Below, one piece after another: positions 17,555-27,629 of a stretch of DNA of 64,000 bases. The notes under the pieces were generated by a model. It was not told the origin of the DNA. It did no database searches and worked only from the letters and a program-made list of their open reading frames with translations. Position numbers and translations under genes: made by a program. The DNA is from Neorhizobium sp. (GTDB lineage: Bacteria; Pseudomonadota; Alphaproteobacteria; Rhizobiales; Rhizobiaceae): the NCBI GenBank assembly GCA_028283725.1, contig JAPWKC010000003.1, forward strand, positions 868,001 through 932,000, in the 5' to 3' direction. The stretch's first letter is position 1. Every line of letters begins with the position of its first letter.

Positions 17555-19067
17555 CGGTATCGTCCTCCTGATAGATCGGTAGGGTGAAGCGGAAAACGGC
17601 GCCGCCGACATCGTTGTGCGAAACGCCCATCTCGCCGCCATGGGCCTCGATGATTCGCTTGCAGATCGACAGGCCGATGCCCATGCCGCCCGGCTTGGTT
17701 GTGGTGAAGGGTCTGAACAGCTGTTCGGCGATCTCCGGCGATATGCCGGGGCCGGTATCCTCGACGAGAACCGCGACCTCGTCTTCGCTGACGCTGCGGG
17801 TGCGGACCGCGAGTTCCCTGACGTCGCTGTCGCGCATCGCCTCGATGGCGTTGCGCATGAGATTGGTGAGGACCTGCTGGATCTGGATGCGGTCGACCAT
17901 GACGGACTCGGGGCCGAGCGCGAAATCGAAATTCGTGCGCACGCCCATCTGCCGAGAGCCGACAAGGGCGAGGGCCGCTGCCTCCTCGATCAGGCGGCGG
18001 ATGTTTTCCGGGGTCTTTTCCGTCTCGCCCTTGGTGACGAATTCGCGCAGGTGCTTGATGATCTGGCCGGCGCGCAGCGACTGGTTGGCCGTCTCTTCGA
18101 GGGCCTCGCGGATGCGCACGGCGGTGTCTTCCTCGAGATCGCGCATCAATCTGGTGCAGCCATGGGCGTAATTGGCGATTGCCGAGAGCGGCTGGTTGAG
18201 CTCGTGGGCGAGCGCGGATGCCATTTCGCCCATGTCGTTGAGGCGCGACAGGCGGGCAAGCTCGGCCTGCGCCTCCTGGAGACGGGCGGCGGATTCCTCG
18301 CGTTCCGTCAAATCGCGGACGAAGCCGGTGAAGAAGGTTTCGCCGCCGGCGCGCGTTTCTCCGACGGCAAGCTTCATCGGGAAGGTCGAACCGTCCTTGC
18401 GGCGGCCGACGACGACGCGGTCATGGGCCATGATGCGCTTCTGGCCGGTGCGCAGGTAGCGGTCGAGATAGCCGTCATGCTCCTGCGTATAGGGCGAGGG
18501 CATCAGCATGCGCAGGTTCTTGCCGACGACCTCGGCTTCCGTGTAGCCGAACTGGCGAACGGCTGCTGCATTGAACGAAACGATCATCCCGTCCTTGTCG
18601 CTGACGATCGTCGCATCGAGAACCGTATCGAGGATGGAGGCGAGATGCGCCTCGCGGGCGGCGGTCTTTGCCTGGGCCCTGTCGATGGTGATGCGGGCGA
18701 CATTGAGCATCTCGCCGACAAAGGCGATGGCGACGCCGACGACCACGACCGTCACCATTTCCTCGAATGTCGCACCGCGCTCCGTCGTCAGTTCCTTGAC
18801 GCCGTAGACGCCGAATGTCGACAGGCCGACCGTGACCAGGGCCGGCAGCCAGCCGCCCAGCATGGCGACGAGCAGGATGATCGGGATGAAGAAGGTGAAG
18901 GTAACGCGCTCGTCGAGCGGTCCGGAGAATGCGATGCGCAGGGCGAAGCTGATCAGGACGCCGATCAAGGCAATGGCGTAGACTTCCGGCAACGTGAAAC
19001 GTCTTGCCAGAATGGACTGGATCAATTTTTCCCGACGGTCGCGGATATCGGCAGAAAACATCGCCAT
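17541..19067 (-). CDS. fixL: Oxygen-sensing heme histidine kinase FixL
   Basis: The 508-residue protein has four N-terminal membrane segments (about residues 28-125), a PAS domain (about 140-255), and a histidine kinase with H288 in [12 protein letters not shown], followed by N, G1 (DTGPGIS) and G2 (GMGIGLSI) boxes. The PAS domain keeps the FixL heme signature: proximal H197 in [10 protein letters not shown] and R217 at the position of the oxygen-sensing Arg. It should bind heme, be inhibited by oxygen and phosphorylate FixJ. It lacks the fused receiver of hFixL variants. fixJ overlaps its 3' end. The start could also be the ATG two codons later. Confidence 0.93.
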   Translation of the reverse strand: MAMFSADIRDRREKLIQSILARRFTLPEVYAIALIGVLISFALRIAFSGPLDERVTFTFFIPIILLVAMLGGWLPALVTVGLSTFGVYGVKELTTERGATFEEMVTVVVVGVAIAFVGEMLNVARITIDRAQAKTAAREAHLASILDTVLDATIVSDKDGMIVSFNAAAVRQFGYTEAEVVGKNLRMLMPSPYTQEHDGYLDRYLRTGQKRIMAHDRVVVGRRKDGSTFPMKLAVGETRAGGETFFTGFVRDLTEREESAARLQEAQAELARLSRLNDMGEMASALAHELNQPLSAIANYAHGCTRLMRDLEEDTAVRIREALEETANQSLRAGQIIKHLREFVTKGETEKTPENIRRLIEEAAALALVGSRQMGVRTNFDFALGPESVMVDRIQIQQVLTNLMRNAIEAMRDSDVRELAVRTRSVSEDEVAVLVEDTGPGISPEIAEQLFRPFTTTKPGGMGIGLSICKRIIEAHGGEMGVSHNDVGGAVFRFTLPIYQEDDTDAGR

Positions 19068-19325
19068 GTGCCCGGAACGATCAGCCTCCGAAATAGGGTT
19101 GGAAGCGTGAAGAGCCTCGCTTTTGCGAGTGATACCATGAGTTTGCCGAAAGCGTCCAACACTGTAGGGTGGTCAAAGCGAGAGATTCACATATTTGGTT
19201 AGCAAACATATTTACCGCATCGGATGGCGACAGGCGCGACATGGCCCGGTCGCTGCCGAAGCTGCCTGCGGCGCGCCGTTGGCAAGTGCCGGCGAAGGCG
19301 GTAGGTTGCCTGCGACAGGAAACGG

Positions 19326-19724
19326 ATGATTGGCATGACAGACACGACGCCTACCGGGCGCAAAGAGGCGGCAGCGATCCGGGTTCTGTTCGTCGAGGAC
19401 GAGGCGCTGATCCGCATGTCGGCGGTGGATTTTCTGGAGGATGCCGGGCTTTCCGTCATCGAGGCGGGCACGGCGGAACAGGCGCTGTCGTCAGCCGGCG
19501 ACACCATGATCGATATCATCGTCACCGACGTGCATCTGCCCGACATGACCGGGCTGGCGCTGGCGCTGAAGCTGCGTGAGGACAGACCGGACCTGCCGGT
19601 GATCTTTGCCACGGGAGACCGGAACCTGCCGGAAGCCGAGGGGCTTGCCAAGGCGATGTTGCTCAGCAAGCCCTATGATTACGACCATCTGGTCGACGCC
19701 ATCCGGTCGATGGTCGCCGATTGA
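19326..19724 (+). CDS. Stand-alone response regulator receiver protein
   Basis: The 132-residue product (129 if the ATG at 19335 is used) is a single receiver domain. It has the acidic triplet VEDEAL, phosphoacceptor Asp in IIVTDVHLPD, a Thr in FATGD, and the conserved Lys in LSKPYDYD. There is no output domain, so it probably acts in a phosphorelay or by binding a kinase. It is transcribed away from fixL and converges with the AGE-family gene. Any link with FixL or FixT is positional only. Confidence 0.85.
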   Translation: MIGMTDTTPTGRKEAAAIRVLFVEDEALIRMSAVDFLEDAGLSVIEAGTAEQALSSAGDTMIDIIVTDVHLPDMTGLALALKLREDRPDLPVIFATGDRNLPEAEGLAKAMLLSKPYDYDHLVDAIRSMVAD

Positions 19725-19730
19725 GGCTTT

Positions 19731-19751
19731 GCGCCCCCGAGATCGGGGCGC
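19731..19751. terminator. GC-rich hairpin between convergent genes
   Basis: GCGCCCC and GGGGCGC form a 7-base-pair stem in the 40-base gap between the receiver gene and the AGE-family gene, whose 3' ends face each other. No strong T-run follows on either strand, so efficiency as a terminator is uncertain. Confidence 0.45.
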
Positions 19752-19764
19752 GGCCTGCTTGCCG

Positions 19765-21021
19765 TCAGATGCGGTTCGGGTGTTCCGCGATCATCTTCGT
19801 CAGGCTTCCATCTGCCGGATAGAGCGGAATGAGGCAGGCCTGGAAGGCGTGGTAGATATCGCCCTTGCCGGGGAAGAGCGTGTGGGCGGGGACAAGATCT
19901 TCCGTCAGCTCCTCGTGCCAGCCGCCGTTTTTATGGTCGATGAAGCGGTTGGCGATCGTGCTCCAGATCAGCCGGTAGCTATCCTCGAAGAAGCCGTCGG
20001 CCGGAAGGTGCTGGTTGATGAAATGGGCAGCACCCGCCGCCTCGCACATCGGCCACCAGAGCTTGTTGGTCTTGGCCGGCTTGTCGTCCCAATCGAGCGT
20101 ATAGAAGAATCCGCCCTTTTCCTTGTCCCAGCCGAGTGCCATGGCCTGGACGAAGAGGTTCTTGGCCGCATCCGGCATCCAGGCGTGTTTCTTGCCCCCC
20201 AGAACCCATAGTTGCAGCGTCAGGCGCGCCCATTCCAGCGCGTGACCGGGTGTGGTACCGGCGGGGCGGAACATTTCGTCCGGGTGGTAATAGCTCTTGT
20301 TGAGCGACCAGTTCGGATCGAAATGCTCGCCGACGCGGAACCCGGTCGATCCGGCGCAGCGGCGGATGACGAGATCGGCGATACGCTCCGCCTTATCCAG
20401 ATAATGCTGTTCGCCGGTCGCCTCATAAGCCGCCATCAGCGCTTCGGTGAGGTGCATGTTGGAGTTCTGGCCGCGGTAGCTGCCGCCGTCGATCGGGCCC
20501 CAGTCGGCGGAAAACTCCTCGGCGATGGCGCCGTGCTTTTCTTCCCAGAAACGGGTCTGAAGGACTTCGGTAATATCTGCGAGCATTCTGTCTGCCAGCG
20601 GATGGCCGATGACCTTGGCGGCAGATGCCGCCAGAAGCACGAAGGCGTGGCCATAGCCCTGCTTGTTCTGATCAGCGTGGCCGTCGTCGTCCATCGACCA
20701 GACATAGCCGCCGTGCCTGGCGTCGCGGTGGCCGTTCCAGAGATAATTCATGCCGTGATCGATGATGTCGCCGGCACCGGGGCGGCCGAGCATGTAGGCG
20801 ATCGAGAAACAATGGACCATGCGGGCCGAGGCATGGATGCCGCGGGCAGGGTTTTCGCCCGGCAGGGGATTGCCCACGTCATCGAGATCGTAGAAGCCGC
20901 CCTTCGGATTGATTGCCCGGTACTGGAAGAAATCCATCAGGCCTTCTGCCTGCTTGGCCAGCCAGCGGCGATGATAGGGCAGGTCCGTCCAGAAGGTCGG
21001 AATTCCGGTCGCGTCAGTCAT
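19765..21021 (-). CDS. AGE family epimerase/isomerase (YihS/mannose-isomerase-like)
   Basis: The start at 21021 is supported by GGGAGA upstream and gives 418 residues. The sequence has the alternating helical repeats of the (alpha/alpha)6 barrel of N-acylglucosamine 2-epimerases, with conserved aromatic and His residues in MVHCFSIAYM, YGHAFVLLAA, SNMHLTEALM and PGHALEWARL. These resemble YihS-type enzymes that interconvert mannose, glucose and fructose or sulfoquinovose, using histidines as acid/base. The sugar substrate cannot be assigned. It runs divergently from metH with about 210 bases between starts. Confidence 0.82.
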   Translation of the reverse strand: MTDATGIPTFWTDLPYHRRWLAKQAEGLMDFFQYRAINPKGGFYDLDDVGNPLPGENPARGIHASARMVHCFSIAYMLGRPGAGDIIDHGMNYLWNGHRDARHGGYVWSMDDDGHADQNKQGYGHAFVLLAASAAKVIGHPLADRMLADITEVLQTRFWEEKHGAIAEEFSADWGPIDGGSYRGQNSNMHLTEALMAAYEATGEQHYLDKAERIADLVIRRCAGSTGFRVGEHFDPNWSLNKSYYHPDEMFRPAGTTPGHALEWARLTLQLWVLGGKKHAWMPDAAKNLFVQAMALGWDKEKGGFFYTLDWDDKPAKTNKLWWPMCEAAGAAHFINQHLPADGFFEDSYRLIWSTIANRFIDHKNGGWHEELTEDLVPAHTLFPGKGDIYHAFQACLIPLYPADGSLTKMIAEHPNRI

Positions 21022-21182
21022 GCGTTCTCCCATCGCTCTTTTGCCGCTCACGGGAAATGGCTATAGAGCGGTTCGCAAAGAAATGGAAACGGTTCGAATG
21101 GTGTCAATGTCTTGGCGCTGGCGATCCGCGTGCAGGCCGGTTTTGCAAAACGCCAGATGCAGGGCCGTCATGCTGGACATGA

Positions 21183-21202
21183 CATAAACATATCTTTATA
21201 TG
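21183..21202 (+). promoter_or_regulatory. SahR-type operator upstream of metH
   Basis: CATAAACATATCTTTATATG ends 32 bases before the metH GTG. The identical 20 bases, plus one extra matching base to the left, recur at 47979-47998 upstream of the ArsR-methyltransferase/metF operon. The element is strongly A+T-rich in GC-rich surroundings and partly palindromic (CATA/TATG ends). Identity at two functionally linked promoters strongly suggests a shared binding site for the regulator encoded at 48021. Confidence 0.75.
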
Positions 21203-21234
21203 GTTATAAAAATACGCCAATCAGGAGTGCGCCC

Positions 21235-24200
21235 GTGTTTGACGATGTCTTCGGTCCCGAATCCCCAGCCCGTGACGGTGCAGAGATCCTGGCCGCGCTG
21301 AAAAAGGCCGCCAGCGAGCGTATTCTGGTGATCGACGGCGCCATGGGCACGCAGATCCAGGGCCTCGGCTATCAGGAAGAGCATTTTCGCGGCGATCGGT
21401 TCATCGGCTGCGCCTGTCACCAGCAGGGCAATAACGACCTTCTCATCCTCACCCAGCCGCAGGCGATCGAGGATATCCACTATCGCTATGCGATGGCTGG
21501 CGCCGATATTCTGGAAACCAACACGTTTTCATCGACGCGAATCGCGCAGGCGGATTACGAGATGGAAGGCGCGGTCTACGACATGAACCGCGACGGTGCG
21601 CGTCTCGCCCGCCGGGCGGCGATCCGTGCCGAGAAGGAAGATGGTCGTCGTCGTTTCGTCGCCGGTGCCATCGGCCCGACGAACCGCACCGCCTCGATCT
21701 CTCCCGACGTCAACAATCCCGGTTTTCGCGCGGTCTCCTTCGATGATCTTCGCATTGCCTATGGCGAGCAGATCGACGGTCTGATCGACGGTGGCGCCGA
21801 TATCATCCTGATCGAGACGATTTTCGATACGCTGAACGCAAAGGCTGCGATCTTCGCCTGCGAGGAGCGTTTCGCGGCCAAGGGCATCCATCTGCCGGTG
21901 ATGATTTCCGGCACGATCACCGATCTGTCCGGCCGCACGCTGTCCGGCCAGACGCCGTCGGCCTTCTGGAATTCCGTCAGCCACGCCAATCCGTTCACGA
22001 TCGGATTGAACTGCGCGCTCGGCGCCGACGCGATGCGCCCGCATCTGCAGGAACTGTCGGGCGTTTCCGACACGTTCGTCTGCGCCTATCCGAATGCCGG
22101 CCTGCCCAACGAGTTCGGCCAGTATGACGAAACGCCGGAGATGATGGCGGCACAGGTCGAGGGCTTTGCCCGCGAGGGCCTCGTCAACATCGTCGGCGGC
22201 TGCTGCGGCTCGACGCCGGAGCATATTCGCGCGATTGCCGATGCGGTTTCGAAGCACAAGCCGCGTGCCGTGCCGGCCCATACGTCGCTGATGTCGCTGT
22301 CGGGTCTCGAACCCTTCGTGCTGACGAAGGACATTCCGTTCGTCAATGTCGGCGAGCGCACCAACGTCACCGGTTCGGCGAAATTCCGCAAATTGATCAC
22401 CGCCGGCGATTATGCGGCCGCACTGGCCGTTGCCCGCGATCAGGTGGAGAACGGCGCGCAGGTCATCGACGTCAACATGGACGAGGGCCTGATCGATTCG
22501 GAAAAGGCGATGGTCGAGTTTTTGAACCTGATCGCCGCCGAGCCGGATATCGCCCGCGTTCCGGTGATGATCGACTCATCCAAGTTCGAGATCATTGAAG
22601 CGGGCCTGAAATGCGTGCAGGGCAAGGCCATCGTCAACTCCATCTCGCTGAAGGAAGGCGAGGAGAAGTTTCTGGCGCAGGCGAGGCTGGTGCGCCATTA
22701 CGGTGCAGCGGTCGTCGTCATGGCTTTCGACGAGACGGGACAGGCCGACAGTTACGAGCGCAAGGTGGACATCTGCACCCGCGCCTACAAGATCCTGACC
22801 GAACAGGTCGGTTTTCCGCCTGAGGACATCATCTTCGATCCGAACGTCTTTGCGGTGGCGACCGGTATCGAGGAACATAACAATTACGGCGTCGACTTCA
22901 TCGAGGCCACGAGAACCATCCGCGAGAGAATGCCGCTCGTGCATATTTCCGGTGGCGTGTCGAACCTCTCCTTCTCGTTCCGCGGCAACGAGCCGGTGCG
23001 CGAGGCGATGCATGCGGTGTTCCTCTATCACGCCATCCAGGCGGGGATGGACATGGGTATCGTCAATGCGGGCCAGCTTGCCGTCTACGACCAGATCGAT
23101 GCCGAACTGCGCGAGGCCTGCGAGGACGTGGTGCTGAACCGCCGTGCAGACGGCACCGAGCGCTTGCTCGAAGTGGCCGAGCGGTTCCGCGGCGGCCCCG
23201 GCAAGGAAGCCAAGGTTCAGGATCTCTCCTGGCGTGAGCGGCCGGTTGCCGACCGGCTGTCGCATGCGCTGGTGAACGGCATTACCGACTACATCGATGC
23301 CGATACGGAAGAAGCCCGTCAGGCCGCCGCCCGTCCGCTGCATGTCATCGAAGGGCCGCTGATGGCCGGCATGAATGTCGTCGGCGATCTGTTCGGCTCG
23401 GGCAAAATGTTCCTGCCGCAGGTGGTGAAATCCGCCCGCGTGATGAAGCAGGCCGTCGCCGTGCTTCTTCCCTATATGGAGGAAGAGAAGCGCCTGAATG
23501 GCGGCGACGAGCGCAAATCTGCCGGCAAGGTGCTGATGGCGACCGTCAAGGGCGACGTCCACGATATCGGCAAGAACATCGTCGGCGTCGTGCTTGCCTG
23601 CAACAATTACGAGATCATCGATCTCGGCGTCATGGTGCCGGCGACGAAAATCCTTGAGACGGCAATCGCCGAGAAGGTCGATATCATCGGCCTGTCGGGT
23701 CTCATCACGCCGTCCCTGGATGAAATGGTGCATGTGGCGGCTGAGATGGAGCGCCAGGGCTTTGACGTTCCGCTCCTGATCGGCGGGGCGACGACCAGCC
23801 GTGTCCATACGGCCGTCAAGATCCATCCGCGTTACGACCGCGGGCAGGCCGTCTACGTCACCGATGCCAGCCGCGCCGTCGGCGTCGTCTCGCAGCTTCT
23901 GTCGCCGGACAACAAGGCCGGTTACGTCGATGGTATCAGGGGCGAATATGCCAAGGTGGCGGCCGCTCATGCGCGCGCCGAGGCAGAAAAGCAGCGCCTG
24001 CCGATCGCACGTGCCCGTGCCAATGCGGAAAAGGTCGACTGGGCAGCGTATACGCCGGTCAAGCCGCAGTTCACGGGCACAAAAGTATTCGAGACCTACG
24101 ATCTGGCGGAACTGGCCGAGTATATCGACTGGACGCCGTTCTTCCAGACCTGGGAGCTGAAGGGCCGCTATCCGGCGATCCTCGAAGACGAGAAGCAGGG

Positions 24201-25008
24201 CGAGGCCGCCCGCCAGCTCTTTGCCGATGCGCAGGCGATGCTGAAAAAGATCATCGCGGAAAACTGGTTCCGTCCGCGCGCCGTCATCGGCTTCTGGCCG
24301 GCCAATTCTGTCGGCGACGATATCCGCCTGTTCACCGACGAGAACCGTTCGGCGGAACTTGCGACCTTCTATACGCTGCGACAGCAGCTATCGAAACGCG
24401 ATGGCCGCCCCAATGTGGCGCTGTCGGATTTCGTCGCACCGGTGGATAGCGGCAAACAGGATTATGTCGGCGGCTTCGTCGTCACGGCCGGGATCGAGGA
24501 AGTGGCGATCGCGGAACGGTTCGAGCGGGCGAACGACGATTATTCGTCGATCCTCGTCAAGGCGCTGGCCGACCGCTTTGCGGAAGCCTTCGCCGAGCGC
24601 ATGCATCAGCGGGTCCGCAAGGAATTCTGGGGTTATGCGGCGGACGAGACGTTGACGAACAACGAGCTGATCCACGAGGAATATGCCGGTATTCGCCCTG
24701 CACCGGGCTATCCGGCGCAGCCCGACCACACGGAGAAGGCAACGCTCTTCACCCTGCTCGATGCGACGGCTGCGACCGGCGTGGTGCTGACGGAAAGCTA
24801 TGCCATGTGGCCGGGGTCGTCTGTCTCGGGCCTCTATATCGGCCACCCGCAATCCTACTATTTCGGCGTCGCCAAGGTGGAGCGCGATCAGGTGGAAGAT
24901 TATGCAGGCCGCAAGGGCATGGCCGTCGAAGAGATCGAGCGCTGGCTCGGGCCGGTGCTCAACTACGTGCCGGGTGGCGTCAAGGATGCGGAAGAGAATG
25001 CCGCCTGA
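21235..25008 (+). CDS. metH: Cobalamin-dependent methionine synthase
   Basis: The GTG at 21235 with AGGAG seven bases upstream is preferred over an earlier in-frame start, giving 1257 residues, the normal length. The four modules are present: homocysteine domain with zinc ligands C260, C323 and C324 (GGCCGS); methyltetrahydrofolate domain with [11 protein letters not shown] near 372; cobalamin domain with DVHDIG at 774-779, where H776 is the cobalt ligand; and AdoMet reactivation domain with [12 protein letters not shown] near 1155. The enzyme transfers the methyl group of methyltetrahydrofolate to homocysteine, using the product of metF at 49077. It shares the upstream element at 21183 with that operon and is followed by a strong terminator. 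Confidence 0.97.
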   Translation: MFDDVFGPESPARDGAEILAALKKAASERILVIDGAMGTQIQGLGYQEEHFRGDRFIGCACHQQGNNDLLILTQPQAIEDIHYRYAMAGADILETNTFSSTRIAQADYEMEGAVYDMNRDGARLARRAAIRAEKEDGRRRFVAGAIGPTNRTASISPDVNNPGFRAVSFDDLRIAYGEQIDGLIDGGADIILIETIFDTLNAKAAIFACEERFAAKGIHLPVMISGTITDLSGRTLSGQTPSAFWNSVSHANPFTIGLNCALGADAMRPHLQELSGVSDTFVCAYPNAGLPNEFGQYDETPEMMAAQVEGFAREGLVNIVGGCCGSTPEHIRAIADAVSKHKPRAVPAHTSLMSLSGLEPFVLTKDIPFVNVGERTNVTGSAKFRKLITAGDYAAALAVARDQVENGAQVIDVNMDEGLIDSEKAMVEFLNLIAAEPDIARVPVMIDSSKFEIIEAGLKCVQGKAIVNSISLKEGEEKFLAQARLVRHYGAAVVVMAFDETGQADSYERKVDICTRAYKILTEQVGFPPEDIIFDPNVFAVATGIEEHNNYGVDFIEATRTIRERMPLVHISGGVSNLSFSFRGNEPVREAMHAVFLYHAIQAGMDMGIVNAGQLAVYDQIDAELREACEDVVLNRRADGTERLLEVAERFRGGPGKEAKVQDLSWRERPVADRLSHALVNGITDYIDADTEEARQAAARPLHVIEGPLMAGMNVVGDLFGSGKMFLPQVVKSARVMKQAVAVLLPYMEEEKRLNGGDERKSAGKVLMATVKGDVHDIGKNIVGVVLACNNYEIIDLGVMVPATKILETAIAEKVDIIGLSGLITPSLDEMVHVAAEMERQGFDVPLLIGGATTSRVHTAVKIHPRYDRGQAVYVTDASRAVGVVSQLLSPDNKAGYVDGIRGEYAKVAAAHARAEAEKQRLPIARARANAEKVDWAAYTPVKPQFTGTKVFETYDLAELAEYIDWTPFFQTWELKGRYPAILEDEKQGEAARQLFADAQAMLKKIIAENWFRPRAVIGFWPANSVGDDIRLFTDENRSAELATFYTLRQQLSKRDGRPNVALSDFVAPVDSGKQDYVGGFVVTAGIEEVAIAERFERANDDYSSILVKALADRFAEAFAERMHQRVRKEFWGYAADETLTNNELIHEEYAGIRPAPGYPAQPDHTEKATLFTLLDATAATGVVLTESYAMWPGSSVSGLYIGHPQSYYFGVAKVERDQVEDYAGRKGMAVEEIERWLGPVLNYVPGGVKDAEENAA

Positions 25009-25040
25009 CGGGCGACAATCTCCACCAATGACCAGAACCC

Positions 25041-25073
25041 AAAAGGCCGGAGAGTGATGCTCTTCGGCCTTTT
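25041..25073 (+). terminator. Rho-independent terminator of metH
   Basis: AAAAGGCCGGAGAG pairs with CTCTTCGGCCTTTT (one mismatch) around a short loop, and the right arm ends in a T-run. It starts 33 bases after the metH stop. Confidence 0.85.
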
Positions 25074-25140
25074 GTCTTTGGGTCTCTGCGTTCAGGCCGG
25101 CCGGCGACTGGCGCCCATCGGCCGCGTTGCCGCGCATGTT

Positions 25141-25175
25141 CAGGTGTCAGGTGTCAGGTGTCAGGCGTCAGGGGT
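25141..25175. repeat. Heptanucleotide tandem repeat at the end of the PP2C-like gene
   Basis: CAGGTGT occurs three times exactly and is followed by CAGGCGT and CAGGGGT, five 7-base units in all. The array reaches into the PP2C-like gene: its stop codon at 25168-25170 lies in the last two units. Copy-number change would alter the 3' flank and could move the stop codon. Confidence 0.8.
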
Positions 25176-26040
25176 TCAGTTCCACCAGGAGCGCCGTCGT
25201 GTCGTCGCTCCGTTTGTATCGCGGGAAGCGCAGGCCTTCCGGATCCACCTCGCGCTCAAGCGTGCGCAATTCATCCACAAGCGCCGTCAGGCCTTTGTTG
25301 CGGGCGGCATTGACGAGACCTGCCGGGTCATAGGCGGCATAAAGGACAACGAGATCCGCAAGGCCGTCCGAGCAAACGAGAGCGTGAGCGGTGTCGTCTA
25401 TTCGAAGTCTTTCCGAGACGATGCGGTCGGCGGCGTCAGGCACCAGGCCGAGTGTCCAGACACGGGCTCCAGGCCTGTTCTGTTGCATGCGGCTGGCACG
25501 GAGCGCCGCCAGCGTCTCGGCGTTGCCAAGCGTGCCGCCACCACTGCTGATCCCGCCGGTTCGCTCGATGTGTCTTTGGGCCTCGCTTTGTTCGCGGGTG
25601 AAAGCGTCGGGGACCGCCATATGCATCGTGGCGCTGCCATCGGCCTGAAGAAGAAAGACACAGCTGTCGCCCAGGCCGTGGACGTAGATGCCATGTTCAA
25701 AGGTCTGGAGCATGGCGAAGGCGGCAAGCGGCCAGGCGTAGCGCGGCGCATCCGGGTGGTGACGCAGGAATGTGTCTCTTGCCGCGACCGACAGGCCGCG
25801 GGTGACGTCGCCAATCGGGCTGCTTTCGGTGACGCCCTGTTGAAACCCCAGAGCATAGTGGCTCGCAATCCATGCGGCGTCGCTGTCTGCGCCATCCATA
25901 TATTGCCGATCACCCAGGCCGGTCGCGCCATCGACGACGAAGGCGGTCGCCTCGTTGAAGCCGAAACGATCCTCGTTGGGTCTGCCGGCATGGCCGGGAT
26001 CGCTGATGGACTGGAGGACCCTGATACGAGGCGTGGTCAT
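25168..26040 (-). CDS. PP2C-like serine/threonine phosphatase
   Basis: The start at 26040 gives 290 residues. The protein carries the metal-binding acidic motifs of PP2C phosphatases in order: GRPNEDRFG near residue 18, FVVDGATG near 35, VCSDGLADL near 225 and RSDDTTALL near the C-terminus. It probably acts in the cytoplasm as a Mn/Mg-dependent protein phosphatase. No kinase or FHA partner gene is adjacent, so the target is unknown. The 3' end lies in a heptamer repeat. No strong Shine-Dalgarno sequence is visible. Confidence 0.75.
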   Translation of the reverse strand: MTTPRIRVLQSISDPGHAGRPNEDRFGFNEATAFVVDGATGLGDRQYMDGADSDAAWIASHYALGFQQGVTESSPIGDVTRGLSVAARDTFLRHHPDAPRYAWPLAAFAMLQTFEHGIYVHGLGDSCVFLLQADGSATMHMAVPDAFTREQSEAQRHIERTGGISSGGGTLGNAETLAALRASRMQQNRPGARVWTLGLVPDAADRIVSERLRIDDTAHALVCSDGLADLVVLYAAYDPAGLVNAARNKGLTALVDELRTLEREVDPEGLRFPRYKRSDDTTALLVELNP

Positions 26041-26070
26041 GCAAGGCTTTCCCTGAACATCCAGACAAGA

Positions 26071-26096
26071 AAAAGGCCGGGCATTTCTGCCCGGCC
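26071..26096 (-). terminator. Rho-independent terminator of the MFS transporter gene
   Basis: On the minus strand GGCCGGGCA and TGCCCGGCC form a 9-base-pair stem followed by TTTTTCTTG. It begins about 20 bases after the MFS stop codon and lies just upstream of the PP2C-like start. Confidence 0.85.
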
Positions 26097-26114
26097 CCGC
26101 ATTCATTGACCCGA

Positions 26115-27455
26115 TCAGGTCTTGGCCAGTCGCGTCGTCAGCTCCTCGATGCCGGCAGCGGATTCGATCGTATCGCCGCGCAGCGTCAGGTAGACGCCAA
26201 GGCCGGTGGTCAGGGCTGCGATGAACAGCAGATACCAGGCATGCGCCATCGGGTTGATCGGCAGGAGCGAGGTGACGGCAATCGGGGTGAGGCCGCCGAA
26301 GATGGCGTAGGAGATGTTGTAGGAAAAGGAGAGGCCGGAGAAACGGACGCGGGCCGGGAAGGCGCGGACCATGACATAGGGCACCGCTCCGACCATGCCG
26401 ACGGCAAGGCCCATGACGGCGTAAAGAACGAAGACGACGGTGATCGACACCGAGGCGTAGCTGTAGAAGGCCCAGGTGGCGGCGCCGAAGACGATGCCGG
26501 CTGCGGTGAAGAAGCGGCCGGAGCCGACCCGGTCGACGATGGCGCCGGCCGCTGCCGTGCCGACGATCAGGAAGAGCGTGCCGAAGCTGGTGGCTGCCAG
26601 CGACTGCTGGGCGGTGTAGTGATAGAGCTTCTGCAGGAAGGTTGCGGTCATCAGCGTCGTGACGACGATTCCGGCCGAGAGGATCCAGGTCAGAAGGACC
26701 GAGATGACGACGCCGCGCGGATAGTCACGCAGGACCGTCTTCAGCGGCATTTCCGGTGCCAGCTGACGGCTTTCCTTCATTTCGGTGAAGATCGGGGTCT
26801 CCTGCAGCCAGCGGCGCAGCCAGACCGCCGCAAGGCCGAAGATGCCGCCAATCAGGAAGGGCAGGCGCCAGGCCCAGGCTGCGATCTGGTCCGGCGAAAA
26901 GGCCGTGTTGATGATCGTGGCGATGAACGAGCCGAGCAGGATGCCGAGCGTCAGGCCGGAGCACAGGAAGCCGCAGGCGAAACCGACGCGGCGGAAGGGC
27001 ACATGTTCTGCCACGAAGGTCCAGGCGCCGGGCACTTCGCCGCCGATCGCCGCACCTTGCAGGATGCGCATGGCGATCAGGAGGATCGGGGCTGCAACGC
27101 CGATCGTCGCATAGGTCGGCATCGCCGCCATGCCGAGCGTCGACAGAGCCATCAGCAGGATGGAGAAGGCAAAGACGCGCTTGCGGCCGAACATGTCGCC
27201 GAAATGGGCCAGAACGATGCCGCCGATCGGGCGCACCAGATAGCCCGCCGCAAAGATGCCGAAGGTCTGGATCAGCACCAGCCAGTCGGGCATGTCGGGC
27301 GGAAAGAACAGCTTGCCGATGACGGCGGCGAAGAAGACGAAAATGATGAAGTCGTAGAATTCCAGCGCGCCGCCGAGAGCGGCAAGGCCGAGCGTCTTGA
27401 AATCCTGCGAGGTGAGACGGCGCGGCGCCGTCCGGTCGGTCATGGTCGGAGACAT
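26115..27455 (-). CDS. MFS transporter of the metabolite:H+ symporter type (ProP/citrate-like)
   Basis: From the ATG at 27455 the product has 446 residues and about twelve membrane segments. GDMFGRKRVF is the MFS loop 2-3 signature, and GGEVPGAWTFVAEH near helix 5 is typical of the MHS group that moves proline/betaine, citrate, ketoglutarate or shikimate with protons. Neither candidate start (27455 or 27443) has a clear ribosome binding site, and the frame is open further upstream, so the N-terminus is uncertain. It is a single-gene unit with its own terminator. The substrate is unknown. Confidence 0.83.
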   Translation of the reverse strand: MSPTMTDRTAPRRLTSQDFKTLGLAALGGALEFYDFIIFVFFAAVIGKLFFPPDMPDWLVLIQTFGIFAAGYLVRPIGGIVLAHFGDMFGRKRVFAFSILLMALSTLGMAAMPTYATIGVAAPILLIAMRILQGAAIGGEVPGAWTFVAEHVPFRRVGFACGFLCSGLTLGILLGSFIATIINTAFSPDQIAAWAWRLPFLIGGIFGLAAVWLRRWLQETPIFTEMKESRQLAPEMPLKTVLRDYPRGVVISVLLTWILSAGIVVTTLMTATFLQKLYHYTAQQSLAATSFGTLFLIVGTAAAGAIVDRVGSGRFFTAAGIVFGAATWAFYSYASVSITVVFVLYAVMGLAVGMVGAVPYVMVRAFPARVRFSGLSFSYNISYAIFGGLTPIAVTSLLPINPMAHAWYLLFIAALTTGLGVYLTLRGDTIESAAGIEELTTRLAKT

Positions 27456-27596
27456 ATGTTTGAAAACCGCTGGTCGTAAAAGCCCTCCTCCCACGGGAGA
27501 GCAGCAATATCGGCAATGCGGCATCGCAGCCGAGATTTCAAGGCTTTCGTGCGATAAGCGCACAGACTTGCCGCAGGGCCGATGCCGTTCGGCAAC

Positions 27597-27622
27597 AGAA
27601 TTGCGCCGTGGGGCGCAATTCT
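27597..27622 (-). terminator. Hairpin downstream of the PotA-like ATPase gene
   Basis: AGAATTGCGCC and GGCGCAATTCT form a perfect 11-base-pair stem with a 4-base loop, eight bases beyond the stop of the leftward ATPase gene. The trailing T-run on the minus strand is weak. Confidence 0.6.
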
Positions 27623-27629
27623 TTGCAGA

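Noticed and set aside
21112..21234. Upstream extension of metH
   Set aside because: The extension would translate through the regulatory element at 21183-21202, is not MetH-like, and the GTG at 21235 has a good ribosome binding site.
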